Source of the DNA: Peromyscus leucopus | Taxonomy: Eukaryota; Chordata; Mammalia; Rodentia; Cricetidae | NCBI RefSeq assembly: GCF_004664715.2 | Contig: NC_051071.1 | Span: 89,757,436-89,821,435 of the forward strand | DNA length: 64,000 bases | Reading direction: 5' to 3' | Part shown: piece by piece, positions 32,640-43,879 of the stretch | How the letters are laid out: each line of letters begins with the position of its first letter | How positions within the stretch are numbered: position 1 is the first letter of the stretch | Translations under genes and position numbers: made by a program | The notes under the pieces: model-generated | The model's database searches: none | What the model was told of the DNA's origin: nothing | The model's input: only the letters and a program-made list of their open reading frames with translations

Positions 32640-34225
32640 GGGAAATTTGTGCCGGTATTGTTACTGTGGTTTATTTCCTGCACTGTGGCCAGTGCTGGGA
32701 ATTAAGTCCTCTCTAGAAGGAAGCTTAACAATAAATCCTCACATTGATGTGTAAAATAGATTCACTCCCACAGGTGCACAAACTCCAACAACAAAACACA
32801 AGAATGTGAGGAAACAAATGATCACAACACGACAGCAACAGAATGGAAACATTTAATTAGGTAAAGTGCAGAAGAAATCTTTCAAGAGTTAACATTAAAA
32901 GGATTGAAACTTCAAAAAGATACACAGCTGAAGGAAATAAGCAAAACAATATAGGATATGAGTGATAATAGAAAATTTTTAAAAATGAAAATTTTGGAAA
33001 AGTGCAAATAAATTTTTTAAAATTCAGGAGAAAGCATCATCAACAGACTAAATTAACTGAAAGATAAAATATCAGGGCCTCAAAGGTTAATGAGTTATTG
33101 ATTTCAGAGAGGAATAAAGAAAATTATGATGACCTCCAGGACATAACAGACAGACCAAACAGAAACATTATTTTGAACAGAATACTAAAGTAGAGACTAA
33201 ATATATGGAAAACCTATTCGTTTAAGCAATATCATAAAATGTTCTGTATCTATTGAAATATTAGGACATCCAGGTACAGAGGTAATGCAATATCATAAAA
33301 TGTTCTGTATCTATTGAAATATTAGGACATCCAGGTACAGAGGTAATTTAGACCACCACATAACTATAAACAGAAAATAATCTTAAGATTACTATATAAG
33401 CCCTGTATAACCGAGTATTGCTTTCATGGGGGGAGCACTGAGTTGAGGGAGGACACCGTGGCGAGAGAAGAAATCAATCACAAGACTATAAAAGCAGGAA
33501 CAACTATTAAAACAGCAGAACACAAAACAATAACCGGAATCAGCATTTTCTTACAAGGACTCAACTTGTGGAAGAAAAACTTTAATTGACATTGCATAAA
33601 ACACCTGTATGAAGTAAAAATTGGTCTTGAATAACATTAGTAGAGAATATGCTCTAGAAAGTGGAGGTAACTGGATGTAAAAATTCTGGCAGCAATTGAA
33701 TAGACCAGTCACAGATGGTCAGCTGAGGCCAGCATCTAATGAGGACGAAAGCCTTGTCTGTGGCAGATTTTGGACAATGCCTGCAAAAAAATTACACTGT
33801 GCATAAACCAAATAGAATCATTTTCACAAGTGTCGTAAGGATTCATACAAAGTCCTTTTCTACATGCACTTCAATTCCACAGCAAGAGTGGCACAGAACA
33901 CCTAAACACAGAGGAGAGCATTCATGCAAGATACCTAACTCCTTGATCTAATAATGCATACACTTCAAAATGATCACACTATCAATAGACCTAGGGCTTT
34001 CTGCAACTACAAGGTGGTGGTCATGGAGAACACAGCCCCCAGTGTCAACAGAAAGCAGCCACCACCTCCTGTGTGTCTTCTCTTTTTGTGTATTTTCTTC
34101 TTCATTTTTCTTAATCAACTCTGCTGCTGTTGCTGCTTCTTAGCAAAACTGGTAAAAAACAAAATTGTAATCATTGAACATAGCACTGGCAATCAAGACG
34201 TTTATTATACCAGGTGGGATTTTTA
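32640..34225 (+). other. Diverged sequence, possibly ancient LINE-1; tandem duplication inside
   Basis: A-rich strand character and phrases such as 'gacagaccaaacagaaac' suggest a very old LINE-1 5'/ORF1 region at about 32830-33200, but support is weak. The rest is not recognised. It holds a perfect 61-bp tandem duplication, listed separately. Confidence 0.3.
33226..33347. repeat. Perfect 61-bp tandem duplication
   Basis: The unit starting gcaatatcataaaatg at 33226-33286 is repeated without any difference at 33287-33347. The identity implies a recent event or recent conversion. It could also be an assembly artefact. Confidence 0.93.
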
Positions 34226-34323
34226 GATGGTCCCTGGCGTAATCTTTTTTAAGACATAAGAATGTGGCCTCCTTATTGGCATGAACTGTGGACGATAAAT
34301 GACAAAACTGAATGTATTACATG

Positions 34324-34339
34324 AAAAGAATTCAGTCTC
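34324..34339. repeat. LINE-1 target-site duplication (left)
   Basis: aaaagaattcagtctc, repeated at 40485-40500 after the LINE-1 tail. A 16-bp duplication is typical of target-primed reverse transcription. Confidence 0.93.
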
Positions 34340-34927
34340 AGTAGACGGACCCAGCGGCGGCCTGCAGAGGTAGACGGGCCCAGCAGCAGCTGACAGGAAC
34401 ATACAGGCCCGGCAGCAGACCGCAGAGGTAGACAGGTCCAGGGACGGAGACAAGCAGACGCAGCTTGGAACAGGGACGCCCCTAACCCCAACACCTGGGG
34501 AAGAAGCTATCTCCGTGGGTCGGAACCAGAATGAATCTGAACACTCCGTCTGAGGACAACCCAGGGCACAGCTGCTGAACTTGTGAAACCCAACAACTTG
34601 GAGGTGTTGATGAGACTACCCTGCTAGCTGAAACCCATCTGGGAGAGGATTCAGATGCTTACAATTTGAAATCTGAAGAAACAAGATCAGCTGAGGAGTT
34701 GACAAATGAATAAAACGTGACCTGGGAACACAGAAGAAGGCACTACCCAGCCACCAAACCAGATCACCAGAATAAGTATATAATTCACCAACTGAAATCA
34801 GCTGCCCCTGAAGAAATAGCCCAATAGCACCAATTTAACCAAGAACCCCTACTAAACCAAGACTAAAAATTAGAACAAGAGAGGCACTCTCAGACACAGA
34901 CACCACCTGTACCTCACAGAGGAAGAG
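34340..34927 (+). promoter_or_regulatory. LINE-1 5' UTR with degenerate short repeats
   Basis: The first about 130 bases contain three or so imperfect repeats of 'cagaggtagac(g/a)g(g/t)cccag(c)' and 'cagcagcagaccg'-like units. The same units, in larger number, form the sequence at 1-263. In rodent LINE-1s, 5' repeat monomers carry the promoter. That role is inferred here. Confidence 0.65.
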
Positions 34928-36085
34928 ATGAGTAGACGCCAGTGCAAAAATACAGGCAACAACATAAAGACCTATATGGCAACATCAGAACCTAGTGATT
35001 CTACACCTGCAAGACCTAAACATACCATGACAGAAGAAATCAACCCTAAAAATGACTTTAAGAAGATGATAGAGGCCCTTAAAGAAGAAATAAAACACTC
35101 CCTCAAAGAGGAAATAAAAACCTTCCTTAAAGAGGAAATAAAAACTTCCCTTAAAGAGGAAATGAAAAACTCCCTTAAAGAGGAAATAAAAAACTCCCTT
35201 AAAGAAATGGAAGAAAAAACAAACAAAAAATGGGAAGAAATCAAATCAAGCCAAGAAAAAGCAATTAAACAGATGAAAGAAACATTCCAAGATCTGAAAA
35301 ATGAATTTGAGACAATAAAGAAAACACATGGTGAGGGAATGCTGGAAATAGAAATCCTGACTAAACGAACAGGAACTACAGAAACAAGCATAACCAACCA
35401 ATTGCAAGAGATGGAACAGAGAAACTCTGACACTGAAGACACGATAGAGAAAATAGATACGTCAGTCAAAGAAAACACTAAAGACAAAAAAGTTGTAACA
35501 CAAAACATCTAGGAAATTTGGGACACCATGAAAAGACCAAACCTAAGAATAATAGGGATAGAAGAAGGAGAAGAATACCAACTCAAAGGCACAGAAAATA
35601 TATTCAACAAAATCATAGAAGAAAACTTTCCTAACCTAAAGAAAGAAATACCTATGAAGATACAAGAAGCTTACAGAACACCAAATAGGCTGGATCCAAA
35701 AAAAAAAAAGTCCCCTCGCCACCTAATAATCAAAACACTAAACACAGAGAACAAAGAAAAAATATTAAGAGCTGCAAAGGAAAAAGACCAAGTAACATAT
35801 AAAGGTAAACCCATCAGAATAACACCAGACTACTCAATAGAGACTATGAAAGCTAGAAGATCATGGACAAACCTCATGCAGACACTAAGAGACCACGGAT
35901 GCCAACCCAGACTATTATACCCAGCAAAACTCTCAATCACCATAGGCAGAGTAAATAAAATATTCCAAGATAAAACCAGATTTAATCAATACCTGTCCAC
36001 AAACCCAGCCCTACAGAAAGCACTACAAGGGAAAATCCAACCCAAAGAAGCTAAACACATCCATGAAAAATCAAGCAATAGATAA
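34928..36085 (+). pseudogene. LINE-1 ORF1 (RNA-binding protein) with one internal stop
   Basis: Starts MSRRQCKNTGNN. Residues about 40-185 form a Lys/Glu-rich coiled coil, including a five-unit 24-bp repeat (35081-35200, see findings). A TAG at 35510-35512 interrupts the frame. The same frame resumes and encodes the RNA-recognition and C-terminal domains (MKRPNLRIIGIEEGEEYQ, SPRHLIIKTLNTENKEKILR, ITPDYSIETMKARRSWTNLM, RLLYPAKLSITI) to the TAA at 36085. ORF1p trimers bind LINE-1 RNA. With the stop, only the coiled-coil part could be made from this copy. Confidence 0.92.
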
Positions 36086-36099
36086 TCCCACACCAACAT

Positions 36100-39000
36100 A
36101 TACCACAGAAGGACAACACAACACAACCACAAAAAATAACAGGAATTAACAATCACTGGTCATTAATATCCATCAATATCAATGGTCTCAACTCACCTAT
36201 AAAAAGACACAGGCTAACAAAATGGATAAGAAAACAGGACCCATCCATTTGCTGCATACAAGAAACACACCTTAACTCCAAAGACAGATACTAACTCCGA
36301 GTAAAGGGCTGGGAAAAGGCTTTCCAAGCAAATGGACCTAAGAAACAAGCTGGTGTAGCTATCCTAATATCTAATAAAATAGACTTCAAACTAAAATCAA
36401 TCAAAAGAGACCAGGATGGACATTACATTTTTATCACGGGAAAAATCCACCAAGATGAAGTCTCGATTCTAAACATTTAAGCTCCAAATACAAAAGCACC
36501 CACATTCATAAAAGAAACACTACTAAAGTTGAAAACGCACATCAAACCCCACACATTAGTAGTGGGAGATTTTAACATACCACTCTCACCAAAAGATAGA
36601 TCTACCAGACTGAAACTTAACAAAGAAATAAAAGACCTAACAGATGTTATGACTCAAATGGACCTAATAGATATCTACAGAATATTCCATCCTAACACAA
36701 AAGAATATAATTTCTTCTCAGCACCCCATGGAACCTTCTCAAAAATTGACCACATGCTTGGACACAAAACAAATCTCAACAGATACAAAAAATTGGAATA
36801 ACCTCCTGTATCTTATCAGACCACCATGCCTTAAAGTTAGACCTCAACAACAACAAAAATTATAGAAAACCCACAAACTCATGGAAACTGAATAATGCCC
36901 ACCTGAAACATCAATGGGTCAAGGAAGAAAGAAAGAAAGAAATTAAAGATTTCCTAGAATTCAATGAAAATGAAAGTACAACATACCCAAACTTATGGGA
37001 CACTATGAAAGCAGCGCTAAGAGGAAAATTCATAGCTCTAAATGCACACATAAAGAAGATGGAGCAATCCCATACCAATGAATTAACAGCACAACTGGAA
37101 GCTCTAGAACAAAAAGAAACAAACTCACCCAGGAGAAATAGATGCCAGGAAATAATCAAATTGAGGGCTGAAATCAACGAAATAGAAAACAAGAGAACAA
37201 TACAAAAAATCAATGAAACAAAGAGTGGGTTCTTTGAAAAAAATCAACAAGATAGACAAACCCCTAGCCAAATTAACCAAAAGGCAAAGAGGGAGCACCC
37301 AAATTCACAAAATCAGAAATGAAAAGGGAGACATAACAACAGACAACAAGGAAATCCAGAGACTCATCAGATCATACTTCAGAAACCTGTACTCCACAAA
37401 AATGGAAAACCAGGAAGAAATGGACAATTTTCTGGATAAATACCACATACCAAAATTAAATCAAGACCAGATAAACCATTGAAATAGACCAATAACCCCT
37501 AAAGAAATAGAAACAGTCATCAAAAGTCTCCCAACCAAAAAAAGCCCAGGACCGGATGGTTTCAGTGCAGAATTCTACCAGACTTTCAAAGAATAACTAA
37601 TACTAATCCTCTTCAAAGTGTTCCACGCAATAGAAACAGAAGGAACACTACCAAACTCTTTTTATGAGGCTACAATTACCCTGATACCCAAACCACACAA
37701 AGATGCAACAAAGAAAGAGAACTACAGATCAATCTCCCTCATGAACATTGATGCAAAAATACTCAATAAAATACTGGCAAACTTAATACAAAACACATCA
37801 AAAGTATCATCCACCATGATCAAGTAGGCTTCTTACCAGCGATGCAGGAATGGTTCAACATATGAAAATCTGTCAATGTAACCCACCATATAAACAAACT
37901 GAAAGAAAAAAAAATGCATGATCATCTCATTAGATGCTGAAAAAGCCTTTGACAAAATCCAACACCCCTTCATGATAAAGGTCTTAGAAAGATCAGGAAT
38001 ACAAGGAACATTTCTAAACATAATAAAAGCAATTTATAGCAAGCCAACAGCAAACATCAAATTAAATGGAGAGAAACTCAAAGTGATACCACTAAATTCA
38101 GGAACAAGACAAGGCTGTCCATTCTCCCCATATTTATTCAATATAGTACTAGAAGTTCTAGCTAGAGCAATAAGACAACAAAAGGAGATCAAAGGGATAC
38201 AAATTGGCAAGGAAGAAGTCAAACTTTCACTATTTGCAGATGATATGATAGTATACATAAGTGACCCCAAAAACTCTACCAGGGAACTCCTACAGCTGAT
38301 AAACTCCTTCAGTAAAGTAGCAGGATACAAGATCAACTCAAAAAAATCAGTAGCCCTCCTATACACAAATGATAAAAGGGCTGAGAAAGAAGTCAGAGAA
38401 ACATCACCCTTTACAATAGCCACAAATAATATAAAATACCTTGGGATAACACTAACTAAACAAGTGAAGGACCGTTTTGATAAGAACTTTAAATCTCTAA
38501 AGAAAGAAATTGAAGAAGATATCAGAAAATGGAAGGATCTCCCATGCTCATGGATAGGTAGGATTAACATAGTAAAAATGGCAATCTTACCAAAAGCAAT
38601 CTACAGATTCAATGCAATCCCCATCAAAATCCCAACACAATTCTTCACAGACTTGGAAAGAAAAATACTCAACTTTATATGGAAAAACAAAAGACCCAGG
38701 ATAGCTAAAAGAATCCTGTATGATAAAGCAACCTTTGGAGGCATCACCATCCCTGACCTCAAACTCTACTATAGAGCTATAGTAATAAAAACAGCTTGGT
38801 ACTGGTATTAAAACCGACATATGGACCAATGGAATCAAATTGAAGACCCTGACATTAATCCATGCACATATGAACACCTGTTGTTTGACAAAGGAGCCAA
38901 AACTATACAATGGAACAAAGAAAGTATCTTCAACAAATGGTGCTGGCATAACTGGATGTCAATATGTAAAAGATTACAAATAGATCCATATCTGTCACCA

Positions 39001-39900
39001 TGCACAAAACTCAAGTCCAAGTGGATCAAAGACCTAAACATAAATCCAGTTACACTAAACTTAATAGAAAAGAAAATAGGAAGCACTCTTGAACGCATTG
39101 GCACTGGAGACCATTTCCTAAATAAAACACCAACAGCACAGACCCTGAGCACAACAATTAATAAATGGGACCTCTCGAAACTGAGAAGCCTTTGCAGGGC
39201 AAAAGACACAGTCAATAAGACAAAAAGACAGCCAACAGATTGGGAAAAGATCTTCACCAACCCCACATCTGACAGAGGATTGATCTCCACAATATATAAA
39301 GAACTCAAGAAACTAGACATCAAAGTACTGAACAGTCCAATTAAAAAATGGGCTAAAGAGCTAAACAGAGAATTCATGAAACAAGAATCACAAATGGCTG
39401 AAAGACATTTAAAGAAATGCTCAACATCCTTAATCATCAGAGAAATGCAAATCAAAACGACTCTGAAATATCACCTTACACCTGTTAGAATGGCTAGGAT
39501 CAAAAACACCAATGACAACCAATGTTGGAGAGGATGTGGAGCAAAGGGAACACTCCTCCACTGTTGGTGGGAATGTAAACTTGTACAACCACTGTGGAAA
39601 TCAGTATGGCGGTTTCTCAGAAAATTAGGAATCGAACTACCTCAAGACCCAGCCATCCATACTTGGGCATATACCCAAGGAATGCTGATTCATACCATAA
39701 AGATACATGCTCAGCTATGTTCATAGCAGCACTATTTGTAATAGCCAGAACCTGGAAACAACCTGGATGCCCATCAACGGAAGAATGGATGAAAAAAATG
39801 TGGTACATATACACAATGGAGTACTACTCAGCAGAGAAAAACAATGAAAGCATGAAATTTGCAGGCAAATGGATGGAACTAGAAAAAAATCATCCTGAGT
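36100..39900 (+). pseudogene. LINE-1 ORF2 (endonuclease-reverse transcriptase), degenerate
   Basis: Motifs in order: endonuclease segment with CIQETHL near 36256 and VVGDFNIPLS near 36560; reverse transcriptase with [17 protein letters not shown] near 37920, [15 protein letters not shown] near 38100 and the catalytic [12 protein letters not shown] near 38235; and the C-terminal Cys/His motif [18 protein letters not shown] near 39525. In-frame stops at about 36289 and 36478 and frameshifts near 36800, 37200, 37490, 37830 and 39600 break it. The longest intact pieces are 37918-38811 (297 codons) and 38821-39726 (301 codons). Confidence 0.92.
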
Positions 39901-39969
39901 GAGGTAACCCAAACCCAGAAAGACAGTCATGGTATGTACTCACTCATAGGTGGATTCTAGATATAAAAT

Positions 39970-40484
39970 AAAGAACAATCAGACCACAACCCATAGAACC
40001 ATGGAGGCTATATATATAGCATGGAGGTTCCTAGGATGACTGTGGCTTATAATAAATTTTAGTTTTACTCAATTATTGAAAAAAATAGCCAAATGAATGG
40101 AAATACATGAACTATGAACCAAAGGCTGAGGGGCCCCCAGCTGGATCAGGTCCTCTGAATAGGTGAGACAGTTGATTGGCTTGATCAGTTTGGGAGGCAA
40201 CTAGGCAGTGGGACCAAGTCCTGTGCTCATTGCATGAATTGGCTGTTTGAAACATGGATCTTATGCAGGGACACTTGACTCAGTCTGGGAGGAAGGGACT
40301 GGACCTCCCTGGACTGAGTCTACTAGGTTGATCACAGTCCTCAGGGGAGGACTTGTCCTGGAGGAGGTGGGAATGGAGGGTGGGCTGGGAGTTAGGGTAG
40401 GGGGTTGGAGGGGGGAGAATAGGGGAACCCATGACTGATATGTAGAACTGAATGGTATTGTAAAATAAAATATATATATATAAA
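39970..40484 (+). other. LINE-1 3' UTR and tail
   Basis: Ends in a G-rich stretch (gggtagggggttggaggggggag) followed by 'taaaataaaatatatatatataaaa'. The polypurine G-rich tract before the tail is a usual feature of rodent LINE-1 3' UTRs. Confidence 0.85.
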
Positions 40485-40500
40485 AAAAGAATTCAGTCTC

Positions 40501-41640
40501 CAGGGGTGGTTAACAGAGAGAATCCATAAAATAAAACCTTGATTGAACTGGTCGGCTGTGCCGTGCACTTTAATTAGCTTTAATGGAGGACCTGCCATGC
40601 CTTCACTGACTTATTAAGTAGTGACCAGAGGAAGTCCACTAAGTCAAAGCAGATATTTAATCCTAGACATTCTGACCTCAGTACGTGCAGTCAACTTTTA
40701 ACCTATTGCCACCAATTTCTACTAAAAGAATATTTGACTCAAAGGAGAGTATGTGGCATTTCCATCTGTGACTTACAAGTTGTATATTTCTTTGTGATGT
40801 ATGTGAGCTGTTCTGACTTCACCTGTTCCTGTGTGGTCTTCGTTCACCATGGTGTTCACATGATCCAATGAACGACTGCCCAGAGTGAGGACTATCCAGA
40901 TTACTCAGCCAGGTAGTAAATGTATGAACACAAAACAACACAAGAGTTGAAATGTTTAATGGGATAGAAATGCAGGTTTTCAAGAGTTGGCATGTCAGTG
41001 GCATTTGCAGCTATTTTGGGATTTAAACAGTTGGGAGAGGAGCAAAATGAACTAAATTTTTCTCTTTATTGCCTTCGTACTGTTTTCTTGGTAGTTTCTG
41101 GACTGATGCAATGATGTTCTGTTCCTTCCGTATTTATAACGAAACATTTTTTTAGCGTTTCTAAACATAGAATCTACTTGGTTTGAAATTAAGTGGTTGG
41201 AACACTGTCTGGATTGTTACTTTAATCATGATGTTGATTGAATGCTTCATGGGGGAAGCCTCCAATCAGCTTTATCAGTCTGACTGTAATGAGCGCAGCA
41301 TCTAATGTTTGAACTGCTAGTTGGAAAACCAGTGCTTATTTAAGCTCGATTTTGTAACCCAGTAGACTTTGTTGGTTTGAGGTCTGATTCCCTCATCTTA
41401 CAGAATTACAAATGCTAATGTTGAAATTTGCATATGTTCTTGTGGGAAAAGCCTAGAAGACCAACAGTAGATCAAATAGTGATCCTAGTGTGATTGCAGA
41501 AGAGGAAATTTGGGTGCCATAATTTCTTTTCATTGGTGTTGGGCTTTGAATCAGTTGAAATGTATTTCTGTACCACAATGTAAGCTTCAACAAAAGTTTG
41601 CTTAATTGTCTAGTAACATCCAAAAAAAGGAAAATAATCT
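40501..41640 (+). other. Low-copy sequence resembling an mRNA 3' UTR, interrupted by LINE-1
   Basis: Together with 34226-34323, which joins it once the LINE-1 and one target copy are removed from consideration, this stretch is repeat-poor and AT-rich with 3' UTR-like words (tttttctctttattgcc, tgtttgaactgctag, aatgtatttctgtaccacaatgtaagc). No coding frame or parent gene was recognised. It may be a processed pseudogene UTR or plain intergenic DNA. Confidence 0.3.
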
Positions 41641-42047
41641 TTTCATATTACACTCTTGGTAAAATGTAGAGAGTGCAGAACAAGAAAAGAATGCTGGAAG
41701 ATACTAAGAGAAAAGCCAAGTTATTAACAAAGTGCCAGTCTGGCAAACCAGTCAGAACAACAGCACATCCCTTCACAGAAATGCTAAAGGCCAGAACTTG
41801 GACCTATGTATTTTGAGCACTCAAAGAAATTAGCTGACAACCAATGTGCCTACAGCAAATTTGTCCTTTATAAAGACCTTCAAGATGAACATAACTAAAG
41901 CAATGCTGACCACTGAGGCTGCCATGAGGAAAACACTCACAGGAAAATAAAATCACAAAGGGAGAAGACAGAAAGCTACAATCCCAAGAGCTCAGGAGAA
42001 AATAACTCCTGCAGTTCTCAGGAATCAACAGTATTGACTCAGTAAGT
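41641..42047 (+). repeat. Probable ancient LINE-1 fragment
   Basis: Contains 'aagaatgctggaagatactaagag', 'cacatcccttcacagaaatgctaaaggcc' and 'taaagaccttcaagatgaacataac', which resemble the degraded end of an old LINE-1/HAL1 ORF1. The likely continuation is at 43030-43350. Confidence 0.4.
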
Positions 42048-42908
42048 GTGCTGGTTAGCTTTTTGTCAACTTGATATACACTGGAGTCATCTGGGAAGAA
42101 GAATCCTCAGCTGAGGAATTGCCTCCATCAGCTTGGGGAGTATGTGGGGCATTTTCTTGATTGATGATTGATATGGAATGGCCAAGCCCACTTTTAGGTC
42201 CTGGAATGTTTAAGAAAGCAGGCTAAGCAAACAGTGAGGAAAAACTAGTAGCCATAATCTGTGGTGGTATTGTGTTCCCCAAAATATTGTGCACTCTAAT
42301 AAACTTATCTGGGGTCAGAGACAGAACAGCCACTAGATACAGAGGCCAGAAAATGGTGGCACACACACCTTTAATCCCAGCATTCCAGAGGCATATATCC
42401 ACCTGGATCTCTGTGAGTTTAAAGCCACACCGGAAACAGCCAGGCATGGTGACTCACACCTTTAACCCCAAAAAGTGAGCCTTTAATCCCAGGAAGTGAG
42501 GGCAGAAACCAGAAAGGTATATAAGTCGTGAGGACCAGGAACTAGAGACTGGTTAAGCTTTCAGGCTTTTAGGAGCAATCCATTCAGATGAGGACTCAGA
42601 AGCTTCCAGTCTGAGGAAACAGGATCAGCTGAGGAACTGGCAAGGTGAGGTAGCTGTGGCCTGTTCTGCTTCTCTGATCTTCCAGAATTCACCCCAATAC
42701 CTGGCTTCAGGTTTGATTTTATTAATAAGACCGTTTAAGATTTGTGCTAAAGTATTTTTCCAGTGTCTCTGATTCAGTTCCTGCCTTAGTTCCCACCTGG
42801 CTTCTTTCAGGGATGGATTGTGATGTGGAAGTGTAAGCCAAATAAACCTCTTCCTCCCCAAGTAGCTTTTGGTTATGATGTTTTATCACATCAGTAGAAA
42901 GAAAACTG
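42048..42908 (+). repeat. MaLR/ORR1-like LTR element, split by a younger LTR
   Basis: The left part (42048-42259) starts tgtgctggttagctttttgtcaacttgat. The right part (42752-42908) has 'gtgatgtggaagtgtaagccaaataaacctcttcctccc' and 'ttatgatgttttatcac'. These are the two ends of one common rodent element, separated by the family A LTR at 42260-42751. The exact family name is uncertain. Confidence 0.65.
42260..42751 (+). mobile_element. Solo LTR, family A, nested
   Basis: Reads in LTR sense from tgtggtggtattgtgttccccaaaatattgtgc through 'aataaacttatctggggtcagag' and B1-like blocks (cacacctttaatcccagcattcc; ggcatggtgactcacacctttaa) to 'attaataagaccgtttaagatttgtgctaaa'. It is the reverse-orientation sister of the copies at 6373 and 31712. 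Confidence 0.75.
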
Positions 42909-43029
42909 TGAGTCAGCAAACTTTTAAGATGAGAGAAAAAGAAAAGAACACATAGCAATTGAAACCAAAATGGAAAATTGAAAGATGAACAGAAACCTGC
43001 TAAATTATAGGATTTCATTCAGTACAAAC

Positions 43030-43350
43030 ATTTCAACACTAACCTATATATAAACGGTCTCAATGCTGGATGAACCTGGCAGGCTGCATAGAAAAGCAGA
43101 AAACAATAACCAATTGTTTATTGCAGCAGGAAACTCAATCAGCTGGCAACTCATATGAAGACTAAAAGGTCAAGGATGGAAAGTTGCATTTTAAGCAAAC
43201 AGACTCCAAAAGCTATGCTCCTACCTGACAAAGCAGATATCCAGCCAAAGTTAGGAAAAATAAAGATAACTACATATTAATAATTGGAGCAATCTACCAA
43301 AAATGACTATAGATGTATATGTAATGAAAATCAGTATAGCAGACTCCATA
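43030..43350 (+). repeat. Ancient LINE-1 ORF2 endonuclease fragment
   Basis: Diverged but collinear with the LINE-1 ORF2 start: 'aacggtctcaatgct', 'ttgtttattgcagcaggaaactcaatcagctggc', 'gactaaaaggtcaaggatggaaagttgcattttaagcaaac', 'aataattggagcaatctacc'. No open frame. Confidence 0.55.
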
Positions 43351-43617
43351 AATCAAACCGTACTAGACAAATGCAGCTGGATAAAATAATGGTGGGTGAC
43401 TTTGGTTTTTTATTTGTTCTTTAATATTCTTTAATAGTATACATTTAATGAGGGAAGTCATGTCTGTGGATGAATATTTACTGTTCTGTGCCATAATCAC
43501 TGATGCCTTCTCTTCAGTGTGTGTAGAGAACTCAGTAGTCCATCTCTGAGCCAGGGAACTTGGTCTGGACTTTGATTTTCCATCATAGAGGAAGTGCATT
43601 TGGGTCTTTGTGTGTAT

Positions 43618-43618
<1 letters not shown>

Positions 43619-43663
<45 letters not shown>

Positions 43664-43735
43664 TTTGGGTCTCTCTGTGTGTGTATGTGTGTTTATGTCA
43701 GTGTGTCTGTGTATGAGTGTGTGTGTGTTATTATT
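43619..43735. repeat. (TG)n microsatellite
   Basis: About 20 perfect TG units at 43619-43660, then an imperfect TG/TC tract to 43735. Confidence 0.93.
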
Positions 43736-43879
43736 TGATTTGCTTTTTCATTCTCTTTCCTTTTCACTCTTATCTAGTTATGGTAAGAGCTGTTTTCTCT
43801 AGTGTAGTTATTTCAATGATGGGTGCTATTTTATGTGTATAAGTGTTTGACATATATATCTGCAAACACATAAAAAAAT

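Larger units (their letters stand above)
34340..40484 (+). mobile_element. Full-length LINE-1, inactive
   Basis: A 6.1-kb element with 5' UTR (34340-34927), ORF1 (34928-36085), ORF2 (about 36100-39900), 3' UTR and a short A/T tail, bracketed by a 16-bp target duplication. It is full length but carries a stop in ORF1 and several stops and frameshifts in ORF2, so it cannot mobilise itself. It lies antisense to the Abcg3-like gene and would be in intron 1 if exon 1 is near 55.8 kb. Confidence 0.95.

Noticed and set aside
34972..35508. 178-codon minus-strand ORF
   Set aside because: It is the exact antisense of the LINE-1 ORF1 coiled coil, where Lys/Glu codons rarely give antisense stops.
38034..39455. 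Minus-strand ORFs of 178, 120 and 206 codons
   Set aside because: Antisense shadows of LINE-1 ORF2.
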